From Pseudomonas sp. GM84 (GTDB lineage Bacteria > Pseudomonadota > Gammaproteobacteria > Pseudomonadales > Pseudomonadaceae), in NCBI RefSeq assembly GCF_000282535.1, contig NZ_AKJC01000123.1:1-64000 (forward strand): a stretch of DNA of 64,000 bases. The letters are read 5' to 3'. Of this stretch, positions 8,918 through 20,394 are shown piece after piece. The translations under genes were made by a program, and so were the position numbers. A model generated the notes under the pieces. The model made no database searches and was not told where the DNA came from. It saw only the letters and a list, made by a program, of their open reading frames with translations. Each line of letters begins with the position of its first letter. The stretch's first letter is position 1.

Positions 8918-9591
8918 TGAACACCGACCTGGCACTGCTGCGCCTGCTGCAGCTGGCCAGCCCCGGGTTGCCGGTGGGGGGGTTCACCTACTCGCAGGGC
9001 CTGGAGTGGGCCGTGGAAGCGGGCTGGGTGCGCGACGCCGCCGGTTTCAGCGCCTGGCAGCACGAACAGCTGCACGACACCCTGGCTTGTCTCGACTGGC
9101 CGGTCCTGGCGCGCCTGTACCACGCCTGCCAGGCCGATGACGCCGAAGCGTTCGGCCTCTGGAGCCGCTTTCTCTTGGCCAACCGCGAAACCGCCGAGCT
9201 GCGACTTGAAGAGCAGCAACGCGGCGCTGCGTTCGCTCGGCTGCTCGATGGCTGGCAGTTGGGCCAGGCCCCAGCCTGGCGTGCCAGTCTCGCACTCAGC
9301 CAGCTGGGCGGTATGGCCTGGCTGGCCGTGCACTGGTCGATCCCGCTGCGCCAGCTCGCCCTCGGCCATGCCTTCGCCTGGCTGGAAGGGGCGGTCATGG
9401 CCGGGGTCAAGCTGGTGCCGTTCGGCCAGCAGGCGGCGCAGACCCTGTTGCGTGACCTGGCGGCAGCCTTGCCGGCGTTACTCGACCAATCCCTGGCCCT
9501 TGAAGATGACCAGCTTGGCGGCGGCCTGCCGTTGCTGGCGATTGCCTCATCGCGTCACGAAACCCAATACACCCGTTTGTTCCGATCCTGA
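8917..9591 (+). CDS. ureF: Urease accessory protein UreF
   Basis: 224-residue chaperone that binds UreD-urease and gates UreG GTPase activity during nickel insertion. Recognised by [21 protein letters not shown] at the start and the helical core with [16 protein letters not shown] 8917-8919 overlaps the ureJ stop (TGATG); a TTG just before is not needed. It is followed by ureG after 11 bp. Confidence 0.94.
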   Translation: MNTDLALLRLLQLASPGLPVGGFTYSQGLEWAVEAGWVRDAAGFSAWQHEQLHDTLACLDWPVLARLYHACQADDAEAFGLWSRFLLANRETAELRLEEQQRGAAFARLLDGWQLGQAPAWRASLALSQLGGMAWLAVHWSIPLRQLALGHAFAWLEGAVMAGVKLVPFGQQAAQTLLRDLAAALPALLDQSLALEDDQLGGGLPLLAIASSRHETQYTRLFRS

Positions 9592-9602
9592 GGACTGCCT
9601 AC

Positions 9603-10226
<624 letters not shown>

Positions 10227-10231
10227 GCCCT

Positions 10232-10960
10232 TCACTCATGGCAGCAGTGCGGCTTCCCGGCTTGCCCCTCGTAGCGATCGTGGTGCCGCACCCAGTCCAT
10301 GGTCCCGGCCTCGTTGCGCCCCAGGGGGGCAATGTCGAGGAAGTTGTAGGTATTGACCAGGATGTCCAGCCCGCGGGCATAGGTGGAGTAGGTGTGATAC
10401 ACCGCCCCATCCTGCCCGCGGTAGAAGGCGCTCAACCCCGGTAGTTCGGCTTCGTTGTCGGTATAGGGTTCGTAGTTGTAGTGCCGTTCGCCTTCAGTGC
10501 CGACACTGACCCCGAAGTCTTCATTGAAGCCGCTGCCCTGCGACGAATACCACGGGAAGCGCCAGCCCATGCGCTGGCGAAACGCCTGGAACTCCGCATA
10601 GGGTGCGCGCGACACGGCGACCAGCGACACATCGTGATGGGCCAGGTGCAGGTTGGCGCCGTCGAAGTGGTCGGCGAGGAACGAACAGCCGGGGCAGCCT
10701 TCGCTCCAGCCTTCGACGAACATGAAGTGGTAGAGCAGCAACTGGCTGCGCCCGGCGAACAGGTCGGCGAGGCTCAGTTCGCCGTCCGGGCCCTGGAAGC
10801 GATAGGGTTGTTCGACCTTGACCCAGGGCAGGGCAAGGCGGGCCGCGGCCAGTTCGTCGCGCTGGTGGGTGAGGGCTTTTTCGTGCAGCCACAGTTGGCG
10901 GCGGGCGGCCAGCCATTGGCTGCGTGAGACGACCTGGTGACCCTTTTCTGAATGGCTCAT
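10232..10960 (-). CDS. DUF899 (thioredoxin-like) family protein
   Basis: 242-residue cytoplasmic protein of the DUF899 family, which has a thioredoxin-like fold but no proven reaction. Seen here: the N-terminal helix with QLWLHEKALTHQRDELA, then LADLFAGRSQLLLYHFMF, a CPGC redox-like motif (SEGCPGCSFLADHF), and RMGWRFPWYSSQGSGFNEDFGVS, which is characteristic of the family. It stands alone and is convergent with ureG, ending only 5 bp from it. Confidence 0.85.
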   Translation of the reverse strand: MSHSEKGHQVVSRSQWLAARRQLWLHEKALTHQRDELAAARLALPWVKVEQPYRFQGPDGELSLADLFAGRSQLLLYHFMFVEGWSEGCPGCSFLADHFDGANLHLAHHDVSLVAVSRAPYAEFQAFRQRMGWRFPWYSSQGSGFNEDFGVSVGTEGERHYNYEPYTDNEAELPGLSAFYRGQDGAVYHTYSTYARGLDILVNTYNFLDIAPLGRNEAGTMDWVRHHDRYEGQAGKPHCCHE

Positions 10961-11081
10961 GGCGGTGACTCCGCGCTGGGGGATTCATGAGTGGTCGAGT
11001 GGGTAAAGGGCGTTTCGACAGGCAGAAGAGCAGGGCGACGAATGGCAGGTTTGCCACAAACTCCAGGGCCAGTGAAGAACT

Positions 11082-11169
11082 TGTGGGAGCCGGCTTGCCG
11101 GCGATAGGGCCCGAACAGGCCGACGTTTGTCTGTCAGGGCCTCATCGCCGGCAAGCCGGCTCCCACAGG
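11082..11169. repeat. REP pair (REPIN)
   Basis: Two inverted copies of TGTGGGAGCCGGCTTGCCGGCGAT, at 11082-11110 and about 11140-11169, flank a 30-bp spacer. Each core is itself palindromic and the pair can fold into one hairpin. It occupies the gap upstream of the DUF899 gene and downstream of the HAD gene stop (both minus strand). Confidence 0.9.
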
Positions 11170-11186
11170 GATCGCGCAGCTCCCTT

Positions 11187-11840
11187 CTACATGGATTCGA
11201 TCAGCGCCCACAGTCGCGGATCATCGAAATCATCCACCACCAACTTTGCCCCGGCAGCCAGCAACCGCTCGGTCGTCTGCGTAGTCGCAATCCCCACGGT
11301 AAAGATCCCCGCAGCACTGGCCGCCTTCACCCCCGGCAACGAATCCTCGAACGCCAGCGCCTGTCCGGCGACCGCCTGCAGACGCTCCAGCCCGGTCAGG
11401 TAGGGCAAGGGATCAGGCTTGGCCCGTGCCAGCTCCTCGGCCACCAGCACATGTGCAAAGCGCTCGCCCAGGCCCATGGCCGTCAGCATGTGCTCGGCGT
11501 TGAGCCGGGGCGCATTGGTCACCACGCACATGCCAATCCGGCACCCTTGGGCATGCTCCAGCAAGCGCAACAGGCCCGGCATGGGGTCGAGTGCCGGGGC
11601 CAGCGCACGAAACAGTGCTTCTTTTCGCTCGGCCAATGCCTGGCATTCAAGGGGGCTGGCCTGCGGAAACAATTCGGCGAACAACTCGCCATTGGCCCGG
11701 CCACTGACCTGGGCATCGAACTGAGCCTGGGTCAGCTCACGCCCGTCGTACTCGCGCAGCAACTGGCGAAACGCCTGCAAATGCAGGGTGTCGGTGTCGG
11801 TCAGGGTTCCGTCGAGGTCGAACAGCAGGGCAGTCAGCAT
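11187..11840 (-). CDS. HAD-superfamily hydrolase (beta-phosphoglucomutase-like phosphatase)
   Basis: 217-residue HAD enzyme with cap domain. Motif I DLDGT holds the nucleophile and acid/base Asp (LLFDLDGTLTDTD), motif II is VTNAP, motif III the Lys in RAKPDPLPYLTGL, and motif IV FEDSLPGVKAA. These fit subclass IA phosphatases or phosphomutases acting on small sugar phosphates; the substrate is unknown. It is divergent from lexA2, and in P. putida a similar gene precedes the lexA2 cassette. Confidence 0.88.
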   Translation of the reverse strand: MLTALLFDLDGTLTDTDTLHLQAFRQLLREYDGRELTQAQFDAQVSGRANGELFAELFPQASPLECQALAERKEALFRALAPALDPMPGLLRLLEHAQGCRIGMCVVTNAPRLNAEHMLTAMGLGERFAHVLVAEELARAKPDPLPYLTGLERLQAVAGQALAFEDSLPGVKAASAAGIFTVGIATTQTTERLLAAGAKLVVDDFDDPRLWALIESM

Positions 11841-11926
11841 CAGGTATCCAGTTAGTTAAAAACACAAGCACGGGGATGATAACGAAAGCCGACGACGAAG
11901 GGGGCTGTTCAGTGTGCGTCGAAAAG

Positions 11927-11940
11927 AGTACAAATGTACT
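11927..11940 (+). promoter_or_regulatory. LexA2 operator (SOS box variant)
   Basis: AGTAC-AAAT-GTACT is a 5+5 palindrome that fits the GTAC-N4-GTAC/GTGC type of operator described for the second LexA of pseudomonads, distinct from the CTGT-N8-ACAG E. coli box. It overlaps one possible start codon of lexA2 (ATG 11934) and should give autorepression of the whole lexA2-imuA-imuB-dnaE2 operon. Confidence 0.8.
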
Positions 11941-12551
11941 CCATGGACAATCTCACCCCAAAACGCCGGGCAATCCTCGCGTTCATCCGCGAGCGCATTG
12001 CCGACCATGGCCAGCCACCGAGCCTGGCCGACATCGCCAGCCGCTTCGGCTTCGCTTCGCGCAGCGTGGCGCGCAAGCACATCACGGCCCTGTGCCAGGC
12101 CGGCTACATCGACGTCACGCCGAACCAGGCGCGCGGTATCCGCCTGGCCGAACCTTTGCGTCGCCCGGAAATTCTCGAAGTGCCCGTGCTCGGCCAGGTA
12201 GCGGCAGGCGCCCCTATCGGGCCGGACCTGGGCATCCACGAACAGTTGCTGCTCGACCCGAGCCTGTTCCGCCGCACCCCGGACTACCTGCTCAAGGTGC
12301 GCGGCGACTCGATGGTCGATGACGGCATCTTCGACGGCGACCTGGTAGGCATTCGCCAGCAGGGTGACGCCCGTGACGGTCAGATCGTGGTCGCCCGCCT
12401 GGACGGCGAAGTCACCATCAAGCGCCTGCAGCGCCAACCCGGTGGCTATCGGTTATTGCCGCGCAACCCGGCCTATGCACCGATCGATGTCGGGCCTGAG
12501 CGCGAATTCTTCATCGAAGGCGTGTTCTGTGGCCTGTTGAGGCGCGACTGA
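11934..12551 (+). CDS. lexA2: LexA-type SOS repressor (LexA2)
   Basis: 205-residue repressor-protease (202 if ATG 11943 is used). The N-terminal winged helix (about 5-70) is followed by the self-cleavage site VAAG (Ala91-Gly92), catalytic Ser126 in VRGDSMVDDG and Lys163 in VTIKRL, so RecA-stimulated autocleavage should work. The first ATG lies inside its own operator; neither start has a good ribosome site, although AAAAGAG precedes 11934. It heads the mutagenesis operon and shares one base with imuA. Confidence 0.93.
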   Translation: MYSMDNLTPKRRAILAFIRERIADHGQPPSLADIASRFGFASRSVARKHITALCQAGYIDVTPNQARGIRLAEPLRRPEILEVPVLGQVAAGAPIGPDLGIHEQLLLDPSLFRRTPDYLLKVRGDSMVDDGIFDGDLVGIRQQGDARDGQIVVARLDGEVTIKRLQRQPGGYRLLPRNPAYAPIDVGPEREFFIEGVFCGLLRRD

Positions 12552-13162
12552 TGGGCGCGGTGGTCGATCTCGATCGGCTGCTGGATCAGCGCCAGGTCTG
12601 GCGCGGGCGGCAGACCCAGGTACGCCCGAGCGGCCTGCAGCCCACTGGCCATGCCGAGCTCGACGGGCGCCTGCCCGAAGGCGGTTGGCCGGCCTCGGCG
12701 CTCAGCGAGTTGCTGTTGGCCAGCCCAGGCTGCGGAGAGCTGCAATTGCTCTGGCCCTCGTTGGCACGGCTGACGGGTGAGGGCGCGCGGGTGGTACTGG
12801 TGGCACCGCCGTTCATACCCTACGCGCCGGCCTGGCAAGCGGCGGGTGTCGACTTGCGCTGGCTGGTTCAGGTCGATGCCGAGCCGCAGGACGCACTCTG
12901 GGCCGCCGAGCAGTGCCTGCGCTCTGGCAGTTGCGCCGCCGTGTTGTGCTGGCCCCAGCGGGCCGACGACCGTGCCCTGCGGCGCCTGCAAGTGGCCGCC
13001 GAAACGGGCCAGGCACTGGCCATTGCCTGCCGCCCCCAATCGGCGGCGCACAACCCTTCGCCGGCTGCGCTGCGCATAGCCATCGACACCCTTCCGGCCC
13101 AGTGGCGCGTGCTCAAGTGCCGCGGTGGCCTGCCGCCGACTGCGCCGATCGGGCGGGGCTGA
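12551..13162 (+). CDS. imuA: Translesion mutasome protein ImuA
   Basis: 203-residue RecA/SulA-like protein of the SOS mutagenesis cassette. It has the family's GGWPASALSELLLA near residue 55 and PFIPYAPAW later, but no intact Walker A motif. ImuA works with ImuB and DnaE2 in damage-induced mutagenesis; its exact role is not settled. The start overlaps the lexA2 stop (TGATG) and imuB begins 6 bp after its stop, so the cassette is one transcription unit. Confidence 0.9.
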   Translation: MGAVVDLDRLLDQRQVWRGRQTQVRPSGLQPTGHAELDGRLPEGGWPASALSELLLASPGCGELQLLWPSLARLTGEGARVVLVAPPFIPYAPAWQAAGVDLRWLVQVDAEPQDALWAAEQCLRSGSCAAVLCWPQRADDRALRRLQVAAETGQALAIACRPQSAAHNPSPAALRIAIDTLPAQWRVLKCRGGLPPTAPIGRG

Positions 13163-13168
13163 TGCACC

Positions 13169-14587
13169 ATGCTCTGGGCCTGCATTCTCTTGCCGCAATT
13201 GGCGCTGGACTCGATCCTGCGCGAACGTGACGACGCCGATTCGCCCCTGGTCTTGATCGGCGGGCCGAGCCAGCGTCGCGTGCTGCAGGCGGTCAACCCG
13301 GCCGCAGCGGCACTGGGCTTGTGTGCCGGGCAGAGCCTGACTGCCGCCCGAGCCATGGCTGACGGCTTCCATTGTGTCGAGGCCGACGCCGCACGTATCG
13401 AGCAGTTGCAGCAGTTGCTGGCCGCCTGGGCCTACCGCTTCAGTGCCCAGGTGAGCCTGCATTACCCGCGGGCACTGTTGCTGGAGGTGGGCTCCAGCTT
13501 GCAGCTGTTCGGCCCCTGGCCGCTGTTCGAGGCGCGGCTGCGCGAGGAACTGTCAGCGCTGGGGCTGCGCCAGCGTATCGTGCTGGCGACCAACCCGGTG
13601 GCGGCGCGCATGCTTGCCAACGGCCATGACGGCCTGGCACTGACCTGTCCCGAAGACACCCGTGCCGCGCTGGCACGCATGCCCATCGCGCGCGTGGGGC
13701 TGCCCCCGGAGGCGGCCGAAGCGTTTGCCCGCATGGGCCTGCACCAGCTGGGTCAGGTGCTGGCCTTGCCGCGTGACGCTTTGGCCAAACGTTTTACGGC
13801 ACAGGTGCAACTACACCTGGACCAATTGCTCGGCCTGCGTACGTTGGGGCTGGGTTTCTATCAGCCACCCGACCGTTTCGAAACGCGGCTGGAACTCAAT
13901 TTCGACGTCGAGTCGCACCAGGCCCTGTTGTTCCCGCTGCGGCGCATGCTCAACGACCTGGCCGCCTTTCTCGCCGGGCGTGATTGCGGTGTGCAGCGTT
14001 TCTGCCTGTACCTGGAGCACGCCGAGGGGCCCGACACCCAGCTGCAGGTCGGCCTGCTGGCCGCCGAGCGCGATGCGGCGATGCTGTTCGAGCTGGCGCG
14101 CGGTCGCCTGGAGCCGCTGCGCATTCCGGCCCCGGTGCGCAACTTGCGCCTGGTGGCCACGGACCTGCCGCCGTTCGTGCCCCAGCATCAGGCGCTGTTC
14201 GACCCCCGCGCGCAACAGGCGCAACCCTGGGAGCAATTGCGCGAACGCCTGCGCGCCCGTTTGGGCGATGAAGCGGTAAAGGGCCTGCGCGCCGAAGCCG
14301 ACCACCGTCCTGAATGCGCCTGGCAAGGGGCCGAGCAAGGGGCGCTCGGCAGCCTGGCAGTCCCGCCCGGCAGCCGCCCTGGCTGGTTGTTGCCGCAACC
14401 CCAGGCACTGGACGCCCAAGGCCACACCGTGCTGAGCCAGGCCGAGCGAATCGAGTCGGGCTGGTGGGATGGAGGCGATGTGCGCCGTGATTATTACCGC
14501 ATCGAAACCCGCGAAGGGCTGCGCGGCTGGGCGTATCGCGACCTGGCGCAACCCGGCCCGTTGTGGTTGCAAGGCTGGTTCGCATGA
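13169..14587 (+). CDS. imuB: Y-family polymerase-like protein ImuB
   Basis: 472-residue DinB-like adaptor that bridges DnaE2 and the beta clamp in the mutasome. It starts [16 protein letters not shown] where an active Y-family polymerase would have the catalytic Asp (MDxDAFF), so it is expected to be catalytically dead, as known for ImuB. It keeps the palm/finger pattern ([18 protein letters not shown]) and the helix-hairpin region [15 protein letters not shown]. The stop overlaps the dnaE2 start by 4 bp. Confidence 0.92.
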   Translation: MLWACILLPQLALDSILRERDDADSPLVLIGGPSQRRVLQAVNPAAAALGLCAGQSLTAARAMADGFHCVEADAARIEQLQQLLAAWAYRFSAQVSLHYPRALLLEVGSSLQLFGPWPLFEARLREELSALGLRQRIVLATNPVAARMLANGHDGLALTCPEDTRAALARMPIARVGLPPEAAEAFARMGLHQLGQVLALPRDALAKRFTAQVQLHLDQLLGLRTLGLGFYQPPDRFETRLELNFDVESHQALLFPLRRMLNDLAAFLAGRDCGVQRFCLYLEHAEGPDTQLQVGLLAAERDAAMLFELARGRLEPLRIPAPVRNLRLVATDLPPFVPQHQALFDPRAQQAQPWEQLRERLRARLGDEAVKGLRAEADHRPECAWQGAEQGALGSLAVPPGSRPGWLLPQPQALDAQGHTVLSQAERIESGWWDGGDVRRDYYRIETREGLRGWAYRDLAQPGPLWLQGWFA

Positions 14588-17500
14588 GTACAGCGGATTA
14601 CGCCGAACTGCATTGCCTGTCCAATTTCAGCTTCCAGCGCGGCGCCTCCAGTGCCGAAGAGTTGTTCCGTCGCGCCCGTGAACAGGGTTACCAGGCCCTG
14701 GCCATCACCGACGAGTGCACCCTGGCCGGCATCGTCCGCGCCTGGCAGGCTGCCAAGGCGCAGCAGGTACGCTTGATCGTCGGTAGCGAAGTACGCCTGC
14801 AGGATGGCCCGAAACTGGTGCTGCTGGTGGAAAACCTCACCGGCTATCAAAACCTGTGCGCCTTGATCACCCGTGCCAGGCGGCGGGCGGAGAAGGGCGA
14901 TTACCAGTTGTTCCGTGATGACTTGCACCAGCACCATGCCGGGCTGCTGGCGCTATGGATCGCCGATGACTCGAGCGATCGGGCATCGGGCGAGTGGCTG
15001 CAGGCGTTGTTCGCCGATCGTTTGTGGTTGGGCGTGCACCTGCATCGGCGCAGTGATGATGAAACCCGCCTGGCCCGTTTGCGCGACCTGGCGGTGCAAC
15101 TGGGCATCCGTGCCGTGGCTTGTGGTGACGTGCACATGCATGTGCGCGGTCGGCGTGCCCTGCAAGATTGCATGACTGCCATCCGCCAGCACTGCAGCGT
15201 GGCCGAGGCCGGGCGTTACCTGTACGCCAATGGCGAGCGCCACCTGCGTACCCTGGCGCAAGTGGCCGAGCTGTACCCGGCCGATCTGATCGCCGAAACC
15301 CTGTGCATCGCCGCGCGTTGTCGCTTCGACCTGGGCGAGTTGCAGTACCAGTACCCGCGCGAGCAGGTACCGCAGGACCACACCCCCGCCAGCTGGTTGC
15401 GCGAACTGTGCGAGCGTGGCTTGCCCCTGCGCTGGCCGTCAGGGCCTGGCGAGAAGGTCCGCGCGGTGCTGGCCAAGGAGCTCTCGCTGATCGAGGAACT
15501 GGGCTACGAAAGCTATTTCCTCACTGTGCACGACATCGTCGCCTTTGCCCGCAGCCAGCATATTCTCTGCCAAGGGCGTGGTTCGGCGGCCAACTCGGTG
15601 GTGTGTTTCGTGCTGGGCATCACCGAACTGGACCCCATGGAGCACCGCCTGCTGTTCGAACGCTTCCTGTCCCGCGAACGTAACGAACCTCCCGACATCG
15701 ACGTGGATTTCGAACACGATCGGCGCGAAGAAGTGATCCAGTATGTGTTCCGCCGCTATGGCCGGCACCGTGCCGCGCTCACGGCGGTAGTCAATACCTA
15801 TCACGCTGCCGGTGCCGTGCGTGATGTCGCCCGAGCGCTGGGCCTGCCCGCCGATCAGGTGGATGCCCTGGCCAAGTGTTGTGGCCGCTGGAGCGACCGC
15901 ATCCCCGATGAGCAGCGCCTGGCCGAGGCGGGCTTCGAGCCTGCCAGCCCGTCCTTGCAGCGTATCCTGCTACTGGCCGAGCAGCTGATCGGCTTCCCGC
16001 GTCACCTGTCCCAGCACCCCGGCGGCTTCGTCATTTCCGAGCAGCCACTGGATCGCCTGGTGCCGGTGGAAAACGCGGCCATGGCAGAGCGCACGGTGAT
16101 CCAGTGGGACAAGGACGACCTGGACATGGTCGGCCTGCTCAAGGTCGACGTGCTCGCGCTGGGCATGCTCAGCGCCTTGCGCCGCTGTTTCGACCTGCTG
16201 CAACACCACCGTGGCAGGCAGTTGACCTTGGCGACCATCCCCGCTGAAGACCCGGCCACCTATGCCATGATCAGCCGCGCCGAAACCATGGGCGTGTTCC
16301 AGATCGAATCGCGGGCGCAGATGGCCATGCTGCCCCGGCTCAAGCCCAACACCTTCTACGACCTGGTGATCGAGGTGGCCATCGTGCGCCCTGGGCCGAT
16401 TCAAGGGGACATGGTGCATCCCTACCTGCGCAGGCGCTTGAAGCAGGAGCCGGTCACCTACCCATCGCTCAAGCTCAAGGAAGTGTTCGAGCGCACCCTG
16501 GGCGTGCCGTTGTTCCAGGAACAGGTCATGGAGCTGGCCATGGTCGCCGCCGACTACAGCCCCGGCGAGGCCGACCAGCTGCGCCGTAGCATGGCGGCCT
16601 GGAAACGCCACGGTGGCCTGGAGCCGCACCGCGAGCGGCTGATCCAGGGCATGCTGCGCAACGGCTACGACCTGGCGTTCGCCGAACGCATCTTCGAGCA
16701 GATCAAAGGCTTTGGCAGCTACGGTTTCCCCGAGTCGCACGCGGCCAGTTTCGCCCTGCTGTGTTATGCCAGCAGCTGGCTCAAGTGCCACGAACCGGCG
16801 ATCTTCACCTGTGCCCTGGTCAACAGCTGGCCGATGGGGTTCTACAGCCCTGACCAGTTGTTGCAGGAGGCACGTCGGCAGGGGATCGAGGTACGGCCGG
16901 TGGATGTGTTCCACAGTGAGTGGGATTGCACACTGGAACCTGTCGGCCAGGGGGCCCTGGCCATTCGAATGGGGTTGCGACAGATCCGCGGCTTCGCCGA
17001 GGCCGATGCCCGGCGGTTGGAGCAGGCGAGGGCGCAGCGGTCATGGCGTGATGTCGAGGACCTGTGCCTGCGCGCCGGCCTCGACAGCCGTGCCCGTGCG
17101 CGGCTGGCCGATGCGGGTGCGCTGCGTGCCTTGGCCCGCGACCGCCATCAGGCACGCTGGCAGGTGGCTGCCGTGCAACCGCAGTTACCGTTGTTCGCCG
17201 ACCTTGAGGCGGCGCCTGAGGTTGCGGTGGCCTTGCCGGCGCCCACCGTGGGCGAGGACCTGGTGGCCGATTACGACACGCTGGGCACGACCCTGGGCCC
17301 TCATCCGCTGCGTTTGTTGCGCCCGCGATTGCGCGCGTTGGGCTGTCGCAGTTCGGGCGAACTGGCAGGCGTCGAGCATGGCGATGCGATTGCCGTGGCC
17401 GGCCTGGTGGTCGGGCGGCAGCGCCCGCAGACGGCCAGTGGCGTGACCTTCGTGACGCTGGAGGACGAGTTCGGGATGGTCAATGTGGTGGTCTGGCGTG

Positions 17501-17664
17501 AACTGGCCGAGCGGCAGCGGCGGGCGCTGGTGGGGTCGCAACTGCTCAAGGTGAGTGGGCGGCTGGAGCAGGAGAATGGGGTGCGGCACCTGATTGCGCG
17601 GCGGCTCGAAGATATCAGCGTGTTGCTACAGGGGTTAGACGTGCGGAGTCGGGATTTTCATTGA
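14584..17664 (+). CDS. dnaE2: Error-prone DNA polymerase III alpha subunit DnaE2
   Basis: 1026-residue C-family polymerase that does translesion synthesis with ImuA/ImuB after SOS induction. The N-terminal PHP domain starts [18 protein letters not shown]; the palm holds [14 protein letters not shown] and the catalytic [15 protein letters not shown]; the finger domain includes [16 protein letters not shown]; an OB fold near the end has [22 protein letters not shown] 14584 overlaps the imuB stop (ATGA) and begins right at the PHP domain. Last gene of the lexA2 operon, followed by a REP copy. Confidence 0.96.
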   Translation: MSTADYAELHCLSNFSFQRGASSAEELFRRAREQGYQALAITDECTLAGIVRAWQAAKAQQVRLIVGSEVRLQDGPKLVLLVENLTGYQNLCALITRARRRAEKGDYQLFRDDLHQHHAGLLALWIADDSSDRASGEWLQALFADRLWLGVHLHRRSDDETRLARLRDLAVQLGIRAVACGDVHMHVRGRRALQDCMTAIRQHCSVAEAGRYLYANGERHLRTLAQVAELYPADLIAETLCIAARCRFDLGELQYQYPREQVPQDHTPASWLRELCERGLPLRWPSGPGEKVRAVLAKELSLIEELGYESYFLTVHDIVAFARSQHILCQGRGSAANSVVCFVLGITELDPMEHRLLFERFLSRERNEPPDIDVDFEHDRREEVIQYVFRRYGRHRAALTAVVNTYHAAGAVRDVARALGLPADQVDALAKCCGRWSDRIPDEQRLAEAGFEPASPSLQRILLLAEQLIGFPRHLSQHPGGFVISEQPLDRLVPVENAAMAERTVIQWDKDDLDMVGLLKVDVLALGMLSALRRCFDLLQHHRGRQLTLATIPAEDPATYAMISRAETMGVFQIESRAQMAMLPRLKPNTFYDLVIEVAIVRPGPIQGDMVHPYLRRRLKQEPVTYPSLKLKEVFERTLGVPLFQEQVMELAMVAADYSPGEADQLRRSMAAWKRHGGLEPHRERLIQGMLRNGYDLAFAERIFEQIKGFGSYGFPESHAASFALLCYASSWLKCHEPAIFTCALVNSWPMGFYSPDQLLQEARRQGIEVRPVDVFHSEWDCTLEPVGQGALAIRMGLRQIRGFAEADARRLEQARAQRSWRDVEDLCLRAGLDSRARARLADAGALRALARDRHQARWQVAAVQPQLPLFADLEAAPEVAVALPAPTVGEDLVADYDTLGTTLGPHPLRLLRPRLRALGCRSSGELAGVEHGDAIAVAGLVVGRQRPQTASGVTFVTLEDEFGMVNVVVWRELAERQRRALVGSQLLKVSGRLEQENGVRHLIARRLEDISVLLQGLDVRSRDFH

Positions 17665-17673
17665 TTGCACTGG

Positions 17674-17793
17674 CCACATCGCCGGCAAGCCGGCTCCCAC
17701 AGGGAACGTCACAGGCCTCAAGGTATGTGCAGTCCTGTAGGCGCTGGCTTGTCGTGGCGACGAACCGCAGCGATTGGGCTGCAAAGCAGCCCC
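17674..17793. repeat. REP copy plus a second repeat type
   Basis: A single REP core (catcgccggcaagccggctc) at 17677-17703 follows dnaE2 by 12 bp. At about 17736-17793 a different repeat (tgtaggcgctggcttgtc) ends in the hairpin GGGCTGC-AAA-GCAGCCC (17776-17792), matching the one at the window start. They fill the gap between the convergent dnaE2 and aldo/keto reductase genes. Confidence 0.75.
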
Positions 17794-17805
17794 CTGCAAT
17801 GCCAA

Positions 17806-18627
17806 TCAGACCATCGCCAGATGCTGCTTGCGCGTCGGCCCTGGAAACGCCCGGTCAATTGCCCGCAAGTCCTCACCGGTCAAGGTCAACGCCCCAGCCG
17901 CCGCATTCAGCCGCACATGTTCAGGCACCACGGCCTTGGGAATGGCAATCACCCCGTCATCGCGCGTCACCCAGGCCAGGCTGACCTGCGCCGGCGTCGC
18001 CCCATGGCGTTCGGCGATCTCGCTCAGCAGCGGATGCTGCAACAGGCGCCCGGCCTGGGCCAAAGGACAGTAGGCCATGGTCGGCAACCCGCGTTGCCGG
18101 CTCCAGGGCAGCAGGTCGAACTCGATGCCACGCTGCACCGGGTTGTACAGCACCTGGTTGGTGGCGCAGTCAGGATTGTGCAGCTCGCGCAGGTCATCGA
18201 CATCGAAGTTGGAAACACCCCAGCGACGAATCTTGCCTTGCTCGCGCAACCGCTCGAACGCCTCGACGGTTTCCTCCAGCGGGTATTGGCCGCGCCAGTG
18301 CAGCAGATACAGGTCGATCACGTCCGTACCCAGCCGTTGCAGGCTGCGCTCACAGGCCGCCGGTACGCCGCGCCGGCTGGCATTGTGCGGGTATACCTTG
18401 CTGACCAGAAACACCTGGTCGCGACGCCCGGCAATGGCTTGGCCGACCACCTCTTCGGCACCTCCTTCGGCATACATCTCGGCGGTGTCGATCAGGCCCA
18501 TGCCCAGGTCGATGCCTTGCTGCAGGGCGGCCACTTCGGCGGCCCGCTGGGCCGGGTCTTCGCCCATGTACCAGGTGCCCTGGCCAATGGCCGGCACGCT
18601 GCAACCTGCCAGTTTCACGTAACGCAT
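17806..18627 (-). CDS. Aldo/keto reductase
   Basis: 273-residue NAD(P)H-dependent oxidoreductase of the AKR TIM-barrel fold. The catalytic tetrad is visible: Asp in [12 protein letters not shown], the Tyr of the same motif, Lys in VFLVSKVYP and His in YLLHWRG. The coenzyme-binding end has [17 protein letters not shown] 18625-18627 has a strong ggaggtgac ribosome site and begins at the fold. The 5' end overlaps the 3' end of the LysR gene by 13 bp, so both are cotranscribed. The substrate is unknown. Confidence 0.9.
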   Translation of the reverse strand: MRYVKLAGCSVPAIGQGTWYMGEDPAQRAAEVAALQQGIDLGMGLIDTAEMYAEGGAEEVVGQAIAGRRDQVFLVSKVYPHNASRRGVPAACERSLQRLGTDVIDLYLLHWRGQYPLEETVEAFERLREQGKIRRWGVSNFDVDDLRELHNPDCATNQVLYNPVQRGIEFDLLPWSRQRGLPTMAYCPLAQAGRLLQHPLLSEIAERHGATPAQVSLAWVTRDDGVIAIPKAVVPEHVRLNAAAGALTLTGEDLRAIDRAFPGPTRKQHLAMV

Positions 18628-19520
18628 GTCACCTCCGGAGCTTGGGTATGGGAAAGCAGCACCTCGAGCAGCGCTTGCGCTGCGGTGGAAAGCTTGTGGT
18701 CGCTCAGGGCCATCACACTGATACGCCGTTCGATCGCGGGTTCGACCAGCGTGACGCAACGCGCGCCAAGCTCCTGCATCTGGCTGATGCACAACGCCGG
18801 CACGGCGCTGACGCCCAGGCCGCTGGCGACCATGCGGCCGATGGTGGACAGCTGGTGGCTTTCGAACGCCACGGCCAGTTTGCCGTGCAAGGCGGCGACA
18901 TTCTGCTCAAGCAGCAGGCGCACCGCCGAAGGGCGTTGCAGGGCGATGAAGTCCTCGGCCAGCAACTGTGCCCACGTGACCTCGCGCTGAGCGGCAAGCG
19001 GCGAGTCGGCGGGCACGACCGCGACGAAACGGTCCAGGTACAGGGGATGGAAATTCAAGCCATCGCTGTTGTCGGGTTCGAAGCCGATGCCCAGTTCGAC
19101 GCGGCGGTGACGCACCAGTTCCAACACCTGCTCGTTGATCACGTCGTGCACCGTGACGTTGACCTTGGGGTAGCGTTGGCGAAATACCTTCAGGCTGTGC
19201 GGCAACAGGTTGCCGGCAAAGGCTGGAATGGCCGCGACCGATACCCGGCCCAGCTGCAGGGTGAAGCGCTGGCGCAGCATTTCCTCGGTGTCGTCCCAGT
19301 CGGCCAGCAGGCGACGGGCCAGGGGTAGCAGCACTTCGCCCTCGGCGGTAAGGCTGACACTGCGGGTGGTGCGGGCGAGCAGGGCGCCGCCAAGGTTGTC
19401 TTCCAACGCCTTGATGGTCAGGCTCAGGGCCGGCTGGGAAACATGCAGGTGTTCGCCCGCCTGGGCAAAGCTCTGGTACTTGGCCACGGCGACGAAGGCG
19501 CGCAGTTGCTTGACGTTCAT
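18615..19520 (-). CDS. LysR-family transcriptional regulator
   Basis: 301-residue regulator starting [20 protein letters not shown], with the [26 protein letters not shown] and a type 2 periplasmic-binding effector domain. It is divergent from the CoA-transferase/atoE operon and cotranscribed with the aldo/keto reductase, so it probably controls one or both. A dyad at 19548-19563 between the two is its likely binding site. ATG 19518-19520 is used since the HTH starts there; a longer frame would run across that dyad. Confidence 0.9.
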   Translation of the reverse strand: MNVKQLRAFVAVAKYQSFAQAGEHLHVSQPALSLTIKALEDNLGGALLARTTRSVSLTAEGEVLLPLARRLLADWDDTEEMLRQRFTLQLGRVSVAAIPAFAGNLLPHSLKVFRQRYPKVNVTVHDVINEQVLELVRHRRVELGIGFEPDNSDGLNFHPLYLDRFVAVVPADSPLAAQREVTWAQLLAEDFIALQRPSAVRLLLEQNVAALHGKLAVAFESHQLSTIGRMVASGLGVSAVPALCISQMQELGARCVTLVEPAIERRISVMALSDHKLSTAAQALLEVLLSHTQAPEVTCVT

Positions 19521-19547
19521 GGCAGGCTCACGGTTTGTTTTGGAAAT

Positions 19548-19563
19548 ATTATCAATCGATGAT
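19548..19563. promoter_or_regulatory. Candidate LysR-type operator
   Basis: ATTATC-AATC-GATGAT is an imperfect dyad (one mismatch) that fits the T-N11-A layout of LysR sites. It is 28 bp upstream of the LysR start and 98 bp upstream of the CoA-transferase start, the usual place for joint autoregulation and activation of the divergent operon. Confidence 0.5.
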
Positions 19564-19660
19564 GAAAACAAAATTAACAAATCAGTCGCCAGCGGTGAAG
19601 ATGCATGCACTCGCTCACCGACAGCCTCGTCGGTTCAACAACTACAAAAGGCGGATCAGC

Positions 19661-20359
19661 ATGGCCGGATTGGACAAGCGCGTAGCTACTTATGAACAGG
19701 CCCTTGAAGGCCTGACCGACAACATGACGGTACTGGCCGGCGGCTTCGGCCTGTGCGGCATCCCGGAAAACCTCATCAACGAGATCTGCCGTCGCGGCGT
19801 CAAGGGCCTGACCGTGGTCTCCAACAACTGCGGCGTCGATGGCTTCGGCCTTGGCGTACTGCTGAAAGACCGGCAGATCCGCAAGATGATTGCCTCTTAT
19901 GTAGGGGAAAACGCCGAATTCGAGCGCCAACTGCTCAGCGGCGAGCTGGAAGTCGAACTGACCCCGCAAGGCACCCTGGCCGAGAAAATGCGCGCTGGCG
20001 GCGCCGGCATCCCCGCATTCTTCACCGCCACCGGCTACGGCACCCCGGTTGCCGACGGCAAGGAAGTGCGCGAGTTCAACGGCCGCAAATACATCCTCGA
20101 AGAATCCATCACCGGCGACTTCGCCATCGTCAAGGGCTGGAAGGCCGACCACTACGGCAACGTGGTGTACCGCAACACCGCGCAGAACTTCAACCCGCTG
20201 GCGGCCACCGCCGGCAAGATCACCGTGGTCGAAGTGGAAGAGATCGTCGAGCCCGGTGTGCTGTTGCCTAGCGAGATCCACACCCCGGGCATCTATGTCG
20301 ACCGGGTCATCGTCGGCAGCTTCGAAAAACGCATCGAAAAGCGCACCGTCAAGGCCTGA
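19661..20359 (+). CDS. 3-oxoacid CoA-transferase subunit A
   Basis: 232-residue alpha subunit of a short-chain acyl CoA-transferase (AtoD/ScoA type), moving CoA between succinyl- or acetyl-CoA and acetoacetate or short fatty acids. It has the family's [13 protein letters not shown], the glycine-rich [14 protein letters not shown], and [20 protein letters not shown] split across the middle. AAGGCGG 7 bp before ATG 19661 sets the start; an upstream frame is discarded. It forms the enzyme with the next gene and lies in one operon with atoE. Confidence 0.93.
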   Translation: MAGLDKRVATYEQALEGLTDNMTVLAGGFGLCGIPENLINEICRRGVKGLTVVSNNCGVDGFGLGVLLKDRQIRKMIASYVGENAEFERQLLSGELEVELTPQGTLAEKMRAGGAGIPAFFTATGYGTPVADGKEVREFNGRKYILEESITGDFAIVKGWKADHYGNVVYRNTAQNFNPLAATAGKITVVEVEEIVEPGVLLPSEIHTPGIYVDRVIVGSFEKRIEKRTVKA

Positions 20360-20394
20360 GCGCCGTCCACCAGAACAACAAAGAGATCCTGACC

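Noticed and set aside
13169-14587. ImuB catalytic residues lost as a defect
   Set aside because: Loss of the Y-family active site is normal in ImuB proteins and not a sign of decay.
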